A DNA stretch of 64,000 nt from Pseudomaricurvus sp050633365 (GTDB taxonomy: Bacteria; Pseudomonadota; Gammaproteobacteria; Pseudomonadales; Cellvibrionaceae), in assembly GCA_050633365.1 (NCBI GenBank), contig JBOEGJ010000045.1, positions 1 to 64,000 on the forward strand, given 5' to 3'. The notes below the pieces were generated by a model, which had not been told where the DNA came from, ran no database searches, and saw only the letters and a list, made by a program, of their open reading frames with translations. The translations under genes were made by a program, and so were the position numbers. Shown here in pieces: positions 26,851 through 35,032 of this stretch (its first letter is position 1; the number at the start of each line of letters is the position of its first letter).

Positions 26851-27300
26851 TATTATTGCCGCTTATAACCACGACATTTCACGCTTACTATGTGATATAT
26901 GTCACGAAAGGGGTTCAAGTCAATAATGAATTATGCGAAAAGGAAAAACTTGGCCGGTTATGACTTTTCTTTTCCAGAAATGACATTCGATATATCCAAA
27001 AACTTTAAATAGAAATTTGTTATAGCAAACTAAGTTTTGATCGGATCGGGTTGTGTTTAGAGCGTTTGGCTTTGGCGTTTAGGAGAACGTGGAGAGCAGA
27101 GGGAGAGAGGGGAGGAGGTAAAAAGAGAGACGTGAAAAAAGAGAAACGTGAAAAAGAAAGATGCGAAAAAGAGAAAAGTGAGAAGTGAAAGCACGCAAGG
27201 CGCCAAGGCATTAGCTTGTGCCCAGCCCTCGCTGCTTTTCAGTGCAGGTTCTGACTTATGAAGTTTCTGACGATGCAATCTCGATCAAATGCAATGCCAA
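26851..27300. other. AT-rich intergenic region upstream of the periplasmic protein
   Basis: No gene is supported here. The left part (26851-27040) is AT-rich and probably carries the promoter of the minus-strand gene. The right part holds the polypurine tract described separately. Short open frames on the minus strand are low-complexity readings of that tract. Confidence 0.5.
27081..27190 (+). repeat. polypurine tract with irregular repeats
   Basis: About 110 bases are almost purely A and G on the plus strand, built from degenerate units like GAGAAACGTGAAAAA repeated four to five times. It lies just downstream of rdgC. Confidence 0.8.
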
Positions 27301-28218
27301 CTAAACGGGATCTTTGCGACTATCGCCAAAGTAGCTGAGTAGCTGAGGGATAAAACGCTGGATCGTCCCTGTCATCAAGGCAAAATCGGCATCAAACTCT
27401 GCGGCTTTGTCGCCGTCTGCGCTATCGCGAGATTCAGTGATTAGCTGCTCATCAAATTTCATTCGTTTGACTGACAAGTCATCGGCTAACAGCAACTGGA
27501 TGCTCTCATCCCAATTGAGCGCGAGCTTAACCACCTGTTTGCCCGCGTTTAGATGAGGCTCTAGTTCTTCGCTGAGAAGTTCCTGCTTTTTACAGCGAAC
27601 GATGCTGCCGTCTTCGCGCTGTTCACGCAATTCGCATTCGTCCCCTAGCTCGAGATCCTCGGGCAGCATTTCGCCTCTTAACCAGCCGGTCATGATCACC
27701 GCGGGGGATTCACTCACTTGGACTGGAACAACCGGCAGGGTGCCTAGGGAGTCGCGCAGCAGTTTCATCCATTCTTCGGCTTTCCCGTAGGAGCTAGCGT
27801 CAATGCATAGCCAGCCATTTCGGGTGTCTATATAGCCGTAGGTGCGTTGAGATTTGGTGAACGCCTGTGGCAAGCAGTCGAACATGATCTCTTCTTTGAG
27901 GGTGTCTTTTTCTTTGCGGTAGACCCGACGATCTTCCTGCGCTTCAATGTGCTTGACCTTTTCGTCGAGCTTGTCGCGAATGACCGAGGCGGGCAGTACT
28001 TTCTCCTCTCTGCGCGAGCACAACATAAAGCAGCCGTTAGCGGCGTGATAGAGCTCTTCGCTCAAATCTGCACCCATAGGGCTGACCCAGCCATATTGGC
28101 TGATATCCTGGCGACCACAGGGCTTAAAGGCGTTGTCGACGAGCTGTTGACCGAGCTCTTCAGCTTCGGTTTCAAAAGGACTGGTGAATCGATAGATCAG
28201 TAGATTTTTGAACCACAT
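27301..28218 (-). CDS. rdgC: recombination-associated protein RdgC
   Basis: 305 residues, the family length, starting MWFKNLLIYRFT, a hallmark RdgC N-terminus. Further conserved stretches are GWVSPMG, FMLCSRREEKVLPASVI and FDADFALMTGTIQRFIPQLL at the C-terminus. RdgC forms a ring-shaped dimer that binds double-stranded DNA and restrains RecA filament formation. The gene is monocistronic or the last of a minus-strand group with the two small genes upstream. Confidence 0.95.
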   Translation of the reverse strand: MWFKNLLIYRFTSPFETEAEELGQQLVDNAFKPCGRQDISQYGWVSPMGADLSEELYHAANGCFMLCSRREEKVLPASVIRDKLDEKVKHIEAQEDRRVYRKEKDTLKEEIMFDCLPQAFTKSQRTYGYIDTRNGWLCIDASSYGKAEEWMKLLRDSLGTLPVVPVQVSESPAVIMTGWLRGEMLPEDLELGDECELREQREDGSIVRCKKQELLSEELEPHLNAGKQVVKLALNWDESIQLLLADDLSVKRMKFDEQLITESRDSADGDKAAEFDADFALMTGTIQRFIPQLLSYFGDSRKDPV

Positions 28219-28298
28219 AGAAAGTTATTTTTATCGCTGTTTTGAAGGCCGCGCATTATGGCTCAGCCCCACACTGACCACAAGTGAGCAGCTCGCTT

Positions 28299-28673
28299 TT
28301 AGCTCAAGCTCGGCTTGAGAATAGCCAGTGCAACCATCGTGCTAATCAGTAATACAGCCATCAGCGCGAACATCAGACGAATCTTGCGCTGTCGGTGCTT
28401 GAGCGCCAGACTGCCTGAAATGATGTAAAGCACCAAAAAGACCAGCTTTATCGTCAGCCAATGATGATGTAGCGGTGACAATCCGCTGGCTTGTAGTAGA
28501 GCAACCCCGGTGCCTAGTAAAAATGTGTCGATTAATACTGGTAGTCGTTTTACCCATCGTCCTTTGAGTGACAGTTGATCGTTAAAGGCCCAAAAGGCAC
28601 GCACAAAAAACAGCGACACGCTGGCACACACCAAGCTGATGTGTGCTGTTTTGATAAGCAGATAGTCGGCCAT
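28299..28673 (-). CDS. SirB2-like integral membrane protein
   Basis: 124 residues with four hydrophobic segments. LLIKTAHISLVCASVSLFFV at the start and WLTIKLVFLVLYIISGSLAL in the middle are typical of the SirB2 family. Its histidines near the membrane (H11, the HHH near residue 70) are also usual. The molecular role of the family is unknown despite its name as an invasion-gene regulator. It starts three bases from the end of the DUF4202 gene, so the two are cotranscribed. Confidence 0.85.
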   Translation of the reverse strand: MADYLLIKTAHISLVCASVSLFFVRAFWAFNDQLSLKGRWVKRLPVLIDTFLLGTGVALLQASGLSPLHHHWLTIKLVFLVLYIISGSLALKHRQRKIRLMFALMAVLLISTMVALAILKPSLS

Positions 28674-28676
28674 TAA

Positions 28677-29267
28677 TTAGCCATTGAGTGCTTTGCCGAC
28701 CAGTTCACCCATGGCATCGGAAAAGGGCAGTTTGAGCGCTGCAGCATGACCGTCGTCGGACATCTTATTCCAAGTCTTTTGAATGATGTCGATAATTTTT
28801 TCGTCTTCATGGCGAGAGGCAAAATCATCGAGATGAAAACGTAAAAACACCAGGCATGCCACGTCTTCGAGGGTTTGTGTTTCGGCATCGCGTTTTAATT
28901 GTTTCTTTTGTAATAGGTGCTGCACGCGCTCACGGTCTTCGGTGTTATACCCCTTTTCTTCCATTAACTCGGCGGTGAGCTGAGCGTGAAACTTGGCCAA
29001 TTCTGTTCGCCAGCGTTTATATCCAGGGCGATCCATGGGGTAGTCTTTGCGTGGAATACTCCAGCGTTGGATGTGCTGGGCACGGCAGGCGATCTGCAGG
29101 TGTTCAGACGCTTGAGGAGAAAACTCAGCTAAGCACTCGCTCATTCGCTGGCCATAGATGAGCTCTTTCGCGATAAGAGTGCCGTCGACATTTTCTTGGT
29201 TTGGGTCAAGTGCGTTTTTCTCGTCGATGGCGGAGATTAGGTCGGATAATTGCGTTGAATGTGGCAT
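28677..29267 (-). CDS. DUF4202 domain-containing protein
   Basis: 196 residues. The motifs ACRAQHIQRWSIPRKDYP and GYKRWRTELAKFHA are characteristic of DUF4202. Conserved histidines (AQHIQRW, KFHAQL) and a later VACLVFLRFHLDDF suggest an HD-like metal-binding helical fold. That fold, and any phosphohydrolase activity, are inference from motif spacing. It is followed directly by the SirB2-like gene. An in-frame ATG at 29267 is the natural start. Confidence 0.85.
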   Translation of the reverse strand: MPHSTQLSDLISAIDEKNALDPNQENVDGTLIAKELIYGQRMSECLAEFSPQASEHLQIACRAQHIQRWSIPRKDYPMDRPGYKRWRTELAKFHAQLTAELMEEKGYNTEDRERVQHLLQKKQLKRDAETQTLEDVACLVFLRFHLDDFASRHEDEKIIDIIQKTWNKMSDDGHAAALKLPFSDAMGELVGKALNG

Positions 29268-29326
29268 GGGCGGTCTCGCTGGGAATCAAGCGCTATATTG
29301 TCGTGATTTTTTGATTAGTTGTAAAA

Positions 29327-29371
29327 GACTTAATCCAGATCAAGTGCTGATTAAGTCGCTTGGTGTCTAAT
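29327..29371 (+). promoter_or_regulatory. FNR-type box and -10 of the ompW promoter, with overlapping inverted repeat
   Basis: TTAAT-CCAG-ATCAA at 29330-29343 differs by one base from the FNR consensus TTGAT-N4-ATCAA. A -10 TCTAAT lies at 29366-29371, placing the box centre at about -41.5 from the expected start, the class II activator position. A perfect inverted repeat, GACTTAATC and GATTAAGTC, at 29327-29335 and 29349-29357 overlaps it and may bind a second regulator. Confidence 0.65.
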
Positions 29372-29412
29372 AGCAACCGTTAGATAACGACACGTAAACA
29401 AGAGAGCAAACT

Positions 29413-30120
29413 ATGAACAAGGTTTTCAAGCATTTGTCTTTGGCAGCAGCAATTACCGCCGCAATGGCTTCAACTCAGGCACTGGCTTACGAAGAAGGTG
29501 ATTGGATTGTACGCGTTGGTGCGACCATGGTCGATCCAGACGCAAGCAGCGACATCGTTACCCTAAATGGTGCAGATGCATTTGCTGGATCTAAAGTCGA
29601 TGTCGAAGACGATACTCAGCTTGGCTTGAACATCGAGTATATGTTGTCTCCGAATCTTGGTATTGAGCTGCTTGCCGCAACGCCGTTTGAGCATACGGTT
29701 ACCGCAAAAGGTACTCTCGCAACAGTTTTGGGTGGCCAGGGTGGTAAAGACGTTGCTAATGTTAAGCACTTGCCACCTACTTTGAGCTTGAACTACCACT
29801 TCGACACCAACAGTGCATGGCAGCCATACATTGGCGTTGGTATTAACTACACTGTGTTCTTCAGCGAAGATGGCAGTAGTGAGTTAGAAGCTACTCTTGG
29901 TAGCGATACCGATGTTGAACTGGATGATTCATGGGGTTTGGCTGCACAAGCGGGTGTTAACTACCACGTGGATGACAAGTGGATGATTAATGCCTCCGTT
30001 CGCTATATCGACATTTCTACCGATGCAGACATTACGGTTAAGGCCAATGGCGCAAAGATCGAAACTGATGTTGATATCGACCCTTATGTTTACACCGTTT
30101 CTGTGGGTTACAAGTTTTAA
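29413..30120 (+). CDS. ompW: OmpW family outer membrane protein
   Basis: 235 residues. A signal peptide ends at ALA-YEEGDW. The mature start YEEGDWIVRVGATMVDPD and the C-terminus DPYVYTVSVGYKF are typical of OmpW. The fold is an eight-stranded barrel with a small hydrophobic channel. In other gammaproteobacteria ompW is induced by FNR under low oxygen, which agrees with the FNR box here and the fnr gene next door. AGAGAG upstream of the ATG is the ribosome binding site. Confidence 0.93.
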   Translation: MNKVFKHLSLAAAITAAMASTQALAYEEGDWIVRVGATMVDPDASSDIVTLNGADAFAGSKVDVEDDTQLGLNIEYMLSPNLGIELLAATPFEHTVTAKGTLATVLGGQGGKDVANVKHLPPTLSLNYHFDTNSAWQPYIGVGINYTVFFSEDGSSELEATLGSDTDVELDDSWGLAAQAGVNYHVDDKWMINASVRYIDISTDADITVKANGAKIETDVDIDPYVYTVSVGYKF

Positions 30121-30137
30121 TCGTTAGCGACAGAAAC

Positions 30138-30166
30138 AAAAAAGCCCGGTTTATCCGGGCTTTTTT
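30138..30166. terminator. bidirectional rho-independent terminator
   Basis: AGCCCGG and CCGGGCT pair around TTTAT with flanking A- and T-tracts. It separates the converging ompW and fnr genes. Confidence 0.93.
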
Positions 30167-30199
30167 ATGCGCTTTTTTTGTGATCAAAACCTGCGCCAG

Positions 30200-30961
30200 T
30201 TAGCTGCAAGCGGGCTCGACGTTGGCGACTCGTTTCAACCCTTCCATATCTGTAATCGAAATTTCTTTTTTATCGACTTCTAACAGGTTTTGTTTTTGAA
30301 AGCGGCTGAGAACACGGCTCACGGTTTCGATGGTTAAGCCCAAATAGTTGCCGATATCCGCTCGGGACATGGGCAATCGGAAGTAGGTGGCTGATAAGCT
30401 GCGGTTGTGATTTCGGGTAGAAATACTGAGAAGAAGAGAAGCAATTCTCTCATCGGCACTGTTTTTACTCAGTAGCGTGATCAGTTGTTGATCGGAAGTG
30501 ATTTCTTTACTCATTAACTGGAAGAAATGTCTTTGCAGTGTCGGTAGTTGCAAACTCAAATCTTCAAGGCGTGAAAAAGGGATCTCGCAAACGGCCGCAG
30601 TTTCTAAGGCGATGGCGGAATTGGTGTAGTGGTTTTGCGCAATGCCATCCATTCCCAGGACTTCACCTGGCAGGTAAAAACCAGTGACTTGCTCTTGGCC
30701 ATCGTTGGTAATGTTGACGGCTTTGATGGTGCCTGATCGCACCGCGTAAACGGATTGAAAGGGTTCATTTGAGCGATAGAGGTATTCGCCTTTTTGTAGC
30801 GGGCGTCCGCGCTGAATGATGTCATCTAGCTTGTCGATATCGTCGACATGCAGGCTGATTGGCAGGCAAATAGCGTTGAGCCGGCAATCTCCGCAGGAGA
30901 CAAGCGGGTTGTGATGACATTTTGTCGCTGTGTTGCCGCTGGTGGCAATGTTGTCGCTCAT
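30200..30961 (-). CDS. fnr: FNR/ANR oxygen-sensing transcription factor
   Basis: 253 residues from the ATG at 30961; a GTG at 30970 is an alternative. Cysteines 23, 26 and 32 (C-X2-C-X5-C) plus Cys125 match the four [4Fe-4S] ligands of FNR. A cyclic-nucleotide-binding-type beta roll follows, and the helix-turn-helix ends IETVSRVLSRF with the E-x-x-SR recognition residues of FNR. It should therefore bind TTGAT-N4-ATCAA boxes, which are present near ompW, usp and the HemN-like gene. A 132-bp gap separates it from the upstream HemN-like gene on the same strand. Confidence 0.95.
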   Translation of the reverse strand: MSDNIATSGNTATKCHHNPLVSCGDCRLNAICLPISLHVDDIDKLDDIIQRGRPLQKGEYLYRSNEPFQSVYAVRSGTIKAVNITNDGQEQVTGFYLPGEVLGMDGIAQNHYTNSAIALETAAVCEIPFSRLEDLSLQLPTLQRHFFQLMSKEITSDQQLITLLSKNSADERIASLLLSISTRNHNRSLSATYFRLPMSRADIGNYLGLTIETVSRVLSRFQKQNLLEVDKKEISITDMEGLKRVANVEPACS

Positions 30962-31093
30962 GACGTTCACTCAGATTTATAGGGATCTATGTTGTGATAG
31001 GCAAAGTGCTCTGCATGAGTTTGACAGGGTTATGAGCAGAGACTGCTTCGCAATATCTAAGCATTTTCCTATAGCGATAGCGACAGGTAAAGG

Positions 31094-32320
31094 TTAAATC
31101 GTGCAAAAATGATCAATCAGTGATTGGCACAGCGAGGTAAGTTCAAGCACGCCCTTGGCGGTTAGTCGCAATTGCTTCTTGTTTAAGTGGGCGTAGGGGC
31201 TGTTTGCTAAAGGGCCCCAAGCGCGAGTGATTATCTGTTCGAGAGGCAAGTCGTAGCGATCCTCGAAATATTTGAAATCAAGCTGGTGGTAGCAGAGAAG
31301 ATTATCAATCACTAACTTGAGTCGAGTCGCTGGCGATGGGGTCATAAAACGCTCCCCCAGCGGATTGGCGAGATATTGGGGCAGTAGGCTTGGGTTCTGG
31401 TAATGAGTGTGATTTAAGGTGGAGCGATTCCCCGGGCCGAGTCCAACAATATCGACCACGTTTTGGCAGTTATAGCCCTCACTGCTCAGTTTCAGGTGAT
31501 TGTTGATTTGCGCGTTGGCCAAGGCTGTGCCCGGGCGAACAAAGCAGTCGTTGCCGAGTACCCGATAGCCCAGGTCTCTCAGGCCATAAAACATCCCCTG
31601 AAAGTCCAGTGGTGAGGGAAATTGGCAACTGGCAATATGGATACTGTCGGGTAAGCGCCGCTGGGCTTGTTGCAGTCGATTAACTGCTGTCGTTAATGAT
31701 GGGTTGTACTCATTCATCCGCAGGGCAAAATGTGGGTAGTGATAATCTTGGCACAGGCTCCCCGCTAACGTCAGCTGTTCTGTGAGTTGGGGCTCCGAGG
31801 CCGCGATACTCGCGGCCAGTTCGAGTTCTAGGCAATTGTATCCAAGGCCTTTAAACAATGCCGCTCGCTGGGGATCGAGTTGTTCTGGAGTAAAGCACAC
31901 GCTGTAGTGACTGCTGTTGCTGTCACCGAGTTGAAATTGTTTGCCGATAAAGTACATCAACTCCATCACTTCGGCGCTGTCGAGCAGTTGATGGGAGATC
32001 TTCCAATACAGCCAGGGGGTTTTTCTCTGGCCGGTGTCCTTTGCTCGGGTGGTGAGTTCCGCCAGTAGACCGTCGATCAAATGTCGAGAGCTAAAAGGGC
32101 CCGCCGTTAGCTGGTGGATGAGTGCCTCAGGCGTATAGAGGCTTAAACCCAATGGAGTTTGGCCGTTGGCCTTGAGTGGTGTGATTTCGGTTCGACCGGT
32201 GGTGGCTATGGCGTTTTTAAGGATACTCTTTTCCCAGCAGTGGCTGGCGCCTGACGAGGGCGGAGCCACAATGGACGTGGTTTGGGACGCGGTAGAAGTC
32301 GTTGGAGCACCTGAGCGCAT
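31094..32320 (-). CDS. HemN-like protein lacking the radical-SAM cysteine motif
   Basis: 408 residues from the ATG at 32320 (a TTG at 32341 is in frame). Several stretches resemble oxygen-independent coproporphyrinogen III oxidase: LDPQRAALFKGLGYNCLELEL (about 148-168), NPSLTTAVNRLQQA (206-219) and VVDIVGLGPGNRSTLNHTHY (288-307), with the C-terminal winged-helix-like region after that. The region where HemN has CxxxCxxC and GGGTP contains neither: the nearest cysteines (28, 142, 163) are isolated. It is therefore probably not a radical-SAM enzyme. No frameshift is seen, so it looks like a maintained paralogue. It is controlled by an FNR-type box. Confidence 0.7.
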   Translation of the reverse strand: MRSGAPTTSTASQTTSIVAPPSSGASHCWEKSILKNAIATTGRTEITPLKANGQTPLGLSLYTPEALIHQLTAGPFSSRHLIDGLLAELTTRAKDTGQRKTPWLYWKISHQLLDSAEVMELMYFIGKQFQLGDSNSSHYSVCFTPEQLDPQRAALFKGLGYNCLELELAASIAASEPQLTEQLTLAGSLCQDYHYPHFALRMNEYNPSLTTAVNRLQQAQRRLPDSIHIASCQFPSPLDFQGMFYGLRDLGYRVLGNDCFVRPGTALANAQINNHLKLSSEGYNCQNVVDIVGLGPGNRSTLNHTHYQNPSLLPQYLANPLGERFMTPSPATRLKLVIDNLLCYHQLDFKYFEDRYDLPLEQIITRAWGPLANSPYAHLNKKQLRLTAKGVLELTSLCQSLIDHFCTI

Positions 32321-32355
32321 AAGTCGGTAACAGTTTTTCAAATTAAGGTGTGGCC

Positions 32356-32396
32356 AGTGTAGCGCGGCAGAATATTGGTCTATTGATGCAGGTCAA
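32356..32396 (-). promoter_or_regulatory. FNR-type box and -10 driving the HemN-like gene
   Basis: TTGAT-GCAG-GTCAA at 32383-32396 is one base from the FNR consensus and equals the form seen at ANR targets. Reading the minus strand, TACACT at 32361-32356 is a plausible -10, and the box centre falls about 41 bp from the expected start near 32348. Confidence 0.65.
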
Positions 32397-32541
32397 AATG
32401 CCATGACGTTTTCGATTTTGCGCTAATTTTGGCAATCAAGAGTTGATGGGCTGCGGGGACAGGAGTATTCTCAAAACCCGCCTTGAGAGCGGTGCTGTTA
32501 AAAGTGGTGTAGCGGATTCTGCGTGAGAATTCAGAGGGATT

Positions 32542-32582
32542 TTGATGGAAATCAACGTTGCTTTTCGCCAAAACGGTACACT
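32542..32582 (+). promoter_or_regulatory. perfect FNR box and -10 driving the universal stress gene
   Basis: TTGAT-GGAA-ATCAA at 32542-32555 matches the FNR consensus exactly. TACACT at 32577-32582 is a -10 candidate, so the box centre is at -41.5 from a start near 32590. This is the class II position. Confidence 0.75.
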
Positions 32583-32615
32583 GTGTTTTTAATTCATGCT
32601 TTGGAAATGTAAGAA

Positions 32616-33422
32616 ATGTCTAATCAGGATACCTTGTTCGTCGTTGTTGATCCCACTCAAAATGAACACGTTGCACTGGAGCGTGCCATCATTACTTCGC
32701 GCTTGCGTGATGTGTCTCCCAAGTTAAAGGTTTTTGTCGGGGTCGATTCAGCTGCCGTATCTCTCGATGCGGATAATCCTGATATCTACCGCGATACTCA
32801 TTGGTTTGAAGATCTTAAAAAACCGCTGGAAGAAGAGGGCTTGGATTACACCTTGGTAATCTGTTGGTCGAATCAATGGCAAGATGCCGTTTTACAAGCC
32901 GCTAAGAAAACAGAAGCTGATTTGATCTTAATTCCCGATTACTCCATTAAAAACTCTCGCAATCGTTTTTCAGATGCGAAATGGCAGTTACTGCGAAATG
33001 CAAAGTGCCCAGTGTTGATTTGCCGTCCAGGAGCCGACAGCCAGCGCAAAACCGTTTTGGCGGCTGTGAAAATGCAAGATGATTCTAAAGCCTACGCCGA
33101 GCTGAACGAAAAGATTTTGGCTCGTGGTAAGTGGATGGCAGAGCGCTACGGTGCCGACTTCCAGGTGGTTAACGCCTACTCTGACTCTATGAATTACCCA
33201 GATCGCGGCGTCATGGTGAGAAAAATCGACATCGAATCAGACAAGATTCACGTTCAGCAAGGCCCTGCTGAAGATGTGGTTTCCTCGGTTGCCGCCGAGA
33301 TCGGCGCCGATATCGTCGTTATTGGTACCCTTAAGCGCCGCGGCATCATGTTAGCCATGCGCGGTAATACGTCGGAGCGCGTAATGGGTAAGCTTAAGCA
33401 AGATGTGATGACGCTTAACTGA
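32616..33422 (+). CDS. tandem universal stress protein, UspE-like
   Basis: 268 residues made of two Usp domains. The first starts DTLFVVVDPTQNEH and ends near CPVLICRPG; the second starts RKTVLAAVKMQDD and ends in GTLKRRGIMLAMRGNTSERV, the G-x2-G-x9-G(S/T)-type nucleotide loop in modified form. UspE of E. coli has the same two-domain form and also sits next to fnr. The perfect FNR box upstream indicates anaerobic induction. The ribosome binding site (GGAAATGTAAG) is weak. Confidence 0.9.
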   Translation: MSNQDTLFVVVDPTQNEHVALERAIITSRLRDVSPKLKVFVGVDSAAVSLDADNPDIYRDTHWFEDLKKPLEEEGLDYTLVICWSNQWQDAVLQAAKKTEADLILIPDYSIKNSRNRFSDAKWQLLRNAKCPVLICRPGADSQRKTVLAAVKMQDDSKAYAELNEKILARGKWMAERYGADFQVVNAYSDSMNYPDRGVMVRKIDIESDKIHVQQGPAEDVVSSVAAEIGADIVVIGTLKRRGIMLAMRGNTSERVMGKLKQDVMTLN

Positions 33423-33450
33423 TTGTATAGGTAATTGTTGATTGTTATAA

Positions 33451-33479
33451 AAAGGGGAGCTTCATGCTCCCCTTTTTTA
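33451..33479 (+). terminator. rho-independent terminator after the universal stress gene
   Basis: AAGGGGAGC and GCTCCCCTT pair around TTCAT and are followed by a T-tract. Confidence 0.92.
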
Positions 33480-33526
33480 TGAATTAGCGTCTACAATTAC
33501 AGCATTTGGAAGCATCTATTGTTTTT

Positions 33527-34930
33527 ATGCCTGAGTCGCGCACTACCCACGAACAAGCGCTAATTCTGTCTCGAGAAGAGCGAAGTTACCGCGTTTTACA
33601 CACCTCGTTGATTACCATGGGTTGTGTCTGTCTATTTTTTGCCTTTCGCGCTTGGCAGTCGGATATCTTGATTCGCATCCTTTCCCTGCTGACGGGCGCG
33701 GGGGCTTGTTTTATCGCCCTCTATCTACTGAAACAGCAGGTCTCTACCAAAATAGTCGCTCATGTTGCCATGACAGGAGTCATGGTGGCTGCGAGCTTCT
33801 CTTTCTACAGCAGCGGCGGTCTGATGGGGTCCGGTGTTGGCTGGATCTTTATTTTGGCTGCCACCTCGGGTTTGATTGGCGGGCGCCAAGTAGGCATGGT
33901 GTGGTTTATTTACGCTGCGGTTCTTTTGATTGGCTCTGCCTTCTACGAATATAGGTTTGGTGCGCCGTTAGATCTAACGCCAATCGAGCTTCAGTTTTGG
34001 CAAAACCGATCCCTATTGTTTGGTCAGCTCATTCTCATGGCGATTATTACGGTCGCGTTTTTACGTCACACAGCGGAGGCAGATCGAATTGCCGAGGATC
34101 ATATTCATCAACTCGATAGAGAAGTGGCTGTGCGCGAAGCCGCGCAACAAGAGGCGCTTAGGGCCAATAAGGCAAAGAGCGAGTTTCTGGCAAGTATGAG
34201 TCACGAACTGAGAACACCGTTGAATTCAATCATCGGTTTTAGCAGCCATTTGATTCGTCATAGTGAGGATCCGCCAGATGATCGTCCCGCCGTGTTAGAG
34301 CGTCGCGCCGCGGCCTTAGATTGCATTCACAACAATGGGCAAATGCTGCTTCACCTAATTAATGAATTATTGGATTTATCAAAGTTGGAATCTGGAGCGC
34401 TGGAGATGGTGCGTTCAAGGATTAGCTTGAACGATTTACTTGAGTCTTGCGTTAAAGACATGCAGGGAATGGCGCTTGAACATAAACTCGATTTGAATTT
34501 TCAGTCTTGCGAGCAAAGTATCTCGATCAATGCTGATGGTAGCCGGTTGCGTCAGGTGGTCTCTAATTTGATTAGTAATGCCTTGAAATACACCGAGAAA
34601 GGTGGTGCGACCGTGTATTGCTCAATTACTGAAGAAGATATCATCTTTGGTGTCAAGGACACGGGGGTCGGGATCGATCCCGATGACTTAGATAATTTAT
34701 TTGATGTCTACAACAATTTGAGTCGCCGAGTTCAAAAACCCGTGCAATCCACGGGGCTTGGTTTGTCGTTATGCGCCAAGTTGGTTGAACGCCACGGTGG
34801 TAGGATTGAAGTTGAGAGTGAGCCGAGCAAGGGCAGTGACTTCAAAGTGATTTTCCCCGCAGAGACCATGCTTATAAATCCGGCCGGTCAACGGCTCGGG
34901 CTCGAAGAAAGCGAAAAAAGTAAGGCATGA
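33527..34930 (+). CDS. membrane sensor histidine kinase, orphan
   Basis: 467 residues from the ATG at 33527 (a TTG at 33506 with GGAAG nearby is possible). The N-terminal 170 residues contain about six TM helices with very short loops, suggesting sensing within the membrane. A coiled-coil linker leads to HisKA with FLASMSHELRTPLNSIIGF (phospho-accepting His226). HATPase_c follows with SNLISNALKYTEKGG, GVKDTGVGIDP and GLGLSLCAKLVERHGG. All catalytic boxes are intact. No response regulator lies nearby, so the partner is elsewhere. The gene is bounded by terminators or repeats on both sides. Confidence 0.9.
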   Translation: MPESRTTHEQALILSREERSYRVLHTSLITMGCVCLFFAFRAWQSDILIRILSLLTGAGACFIALYLLKQQVSTKIVAHVAMTGVMVAASFSFYSSGGLMGSGVGWIFILAATSGLIGGRQVGMVWFIYAAVLLIGSAFYEYRFGAPLDLTPIELQFWQNRSLLFGQLILMAIITVAFLRHTAEADRIAEDHIHQLDREVAVREAAQQEALRANKAKSEFLASMSHELRTPLNSIIGFSSHLIRHSEDPPDDRPAVLERRAAALDCIHNNGQMLLHLINELLDLSKLESGALEMVRSRISLNDLLESCVKDMQGMALEHKLDLNFQSCEQSISINADGSRLRQVVSNLISNALKYTEKGGATVYCSITEEDIIFGVKDTGVGIDPDDLDNLFDVYNNLSRRVQKPVQSTGLGLSLCAKLVERHGGRIEVESEPSKGSDFKVIFPAETMLINPAGQRLGLEESEKSKA

Positions 34931-34964
34931 ATCGGCGGAAATTTACCGAATCATGCTCATACTG

Positions 34965-35027
34965 TAGTTCCTAGTTCCTAGTTCCTAGTTCCTAGTTCCT
35001 AGTTCCTAGTTCCTAGTTCCTAGTTCC
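34965..35027. repeat. heptanucleotide tandem repeat, nine perfect copies
   Basis: TAGTTCC is repeated nine times without error, then degenerates to TAATCCTAATT next to the mmsA stop codon. It lies in the gap between the converging kinase and mmsA genes and outside both coding regions. Confidence 0.97.
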
Positions 35028-35032
35028 TAATC

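Noticed and set aside
27020..27278. Two minus-strand open frames of 63 and 73 codons
   Set aside because: They are low-complexity readings (Phe/Leu/Ser-rich) of the polypurine tract with no ribosome binding site.
32380..32571. 63-codon minus-strand frame between the HemN-like and usp genes
   Set aside because: It lies over the two FNR promoters, has no coding signal, and is not in a suitable position for the missing HemN N-terminus with cysteines.
34965..35027. Possible CRISPR-like array
   Set aside because: The 7-bp units are contiguous with no spacers, and there are no cas genes nearby.
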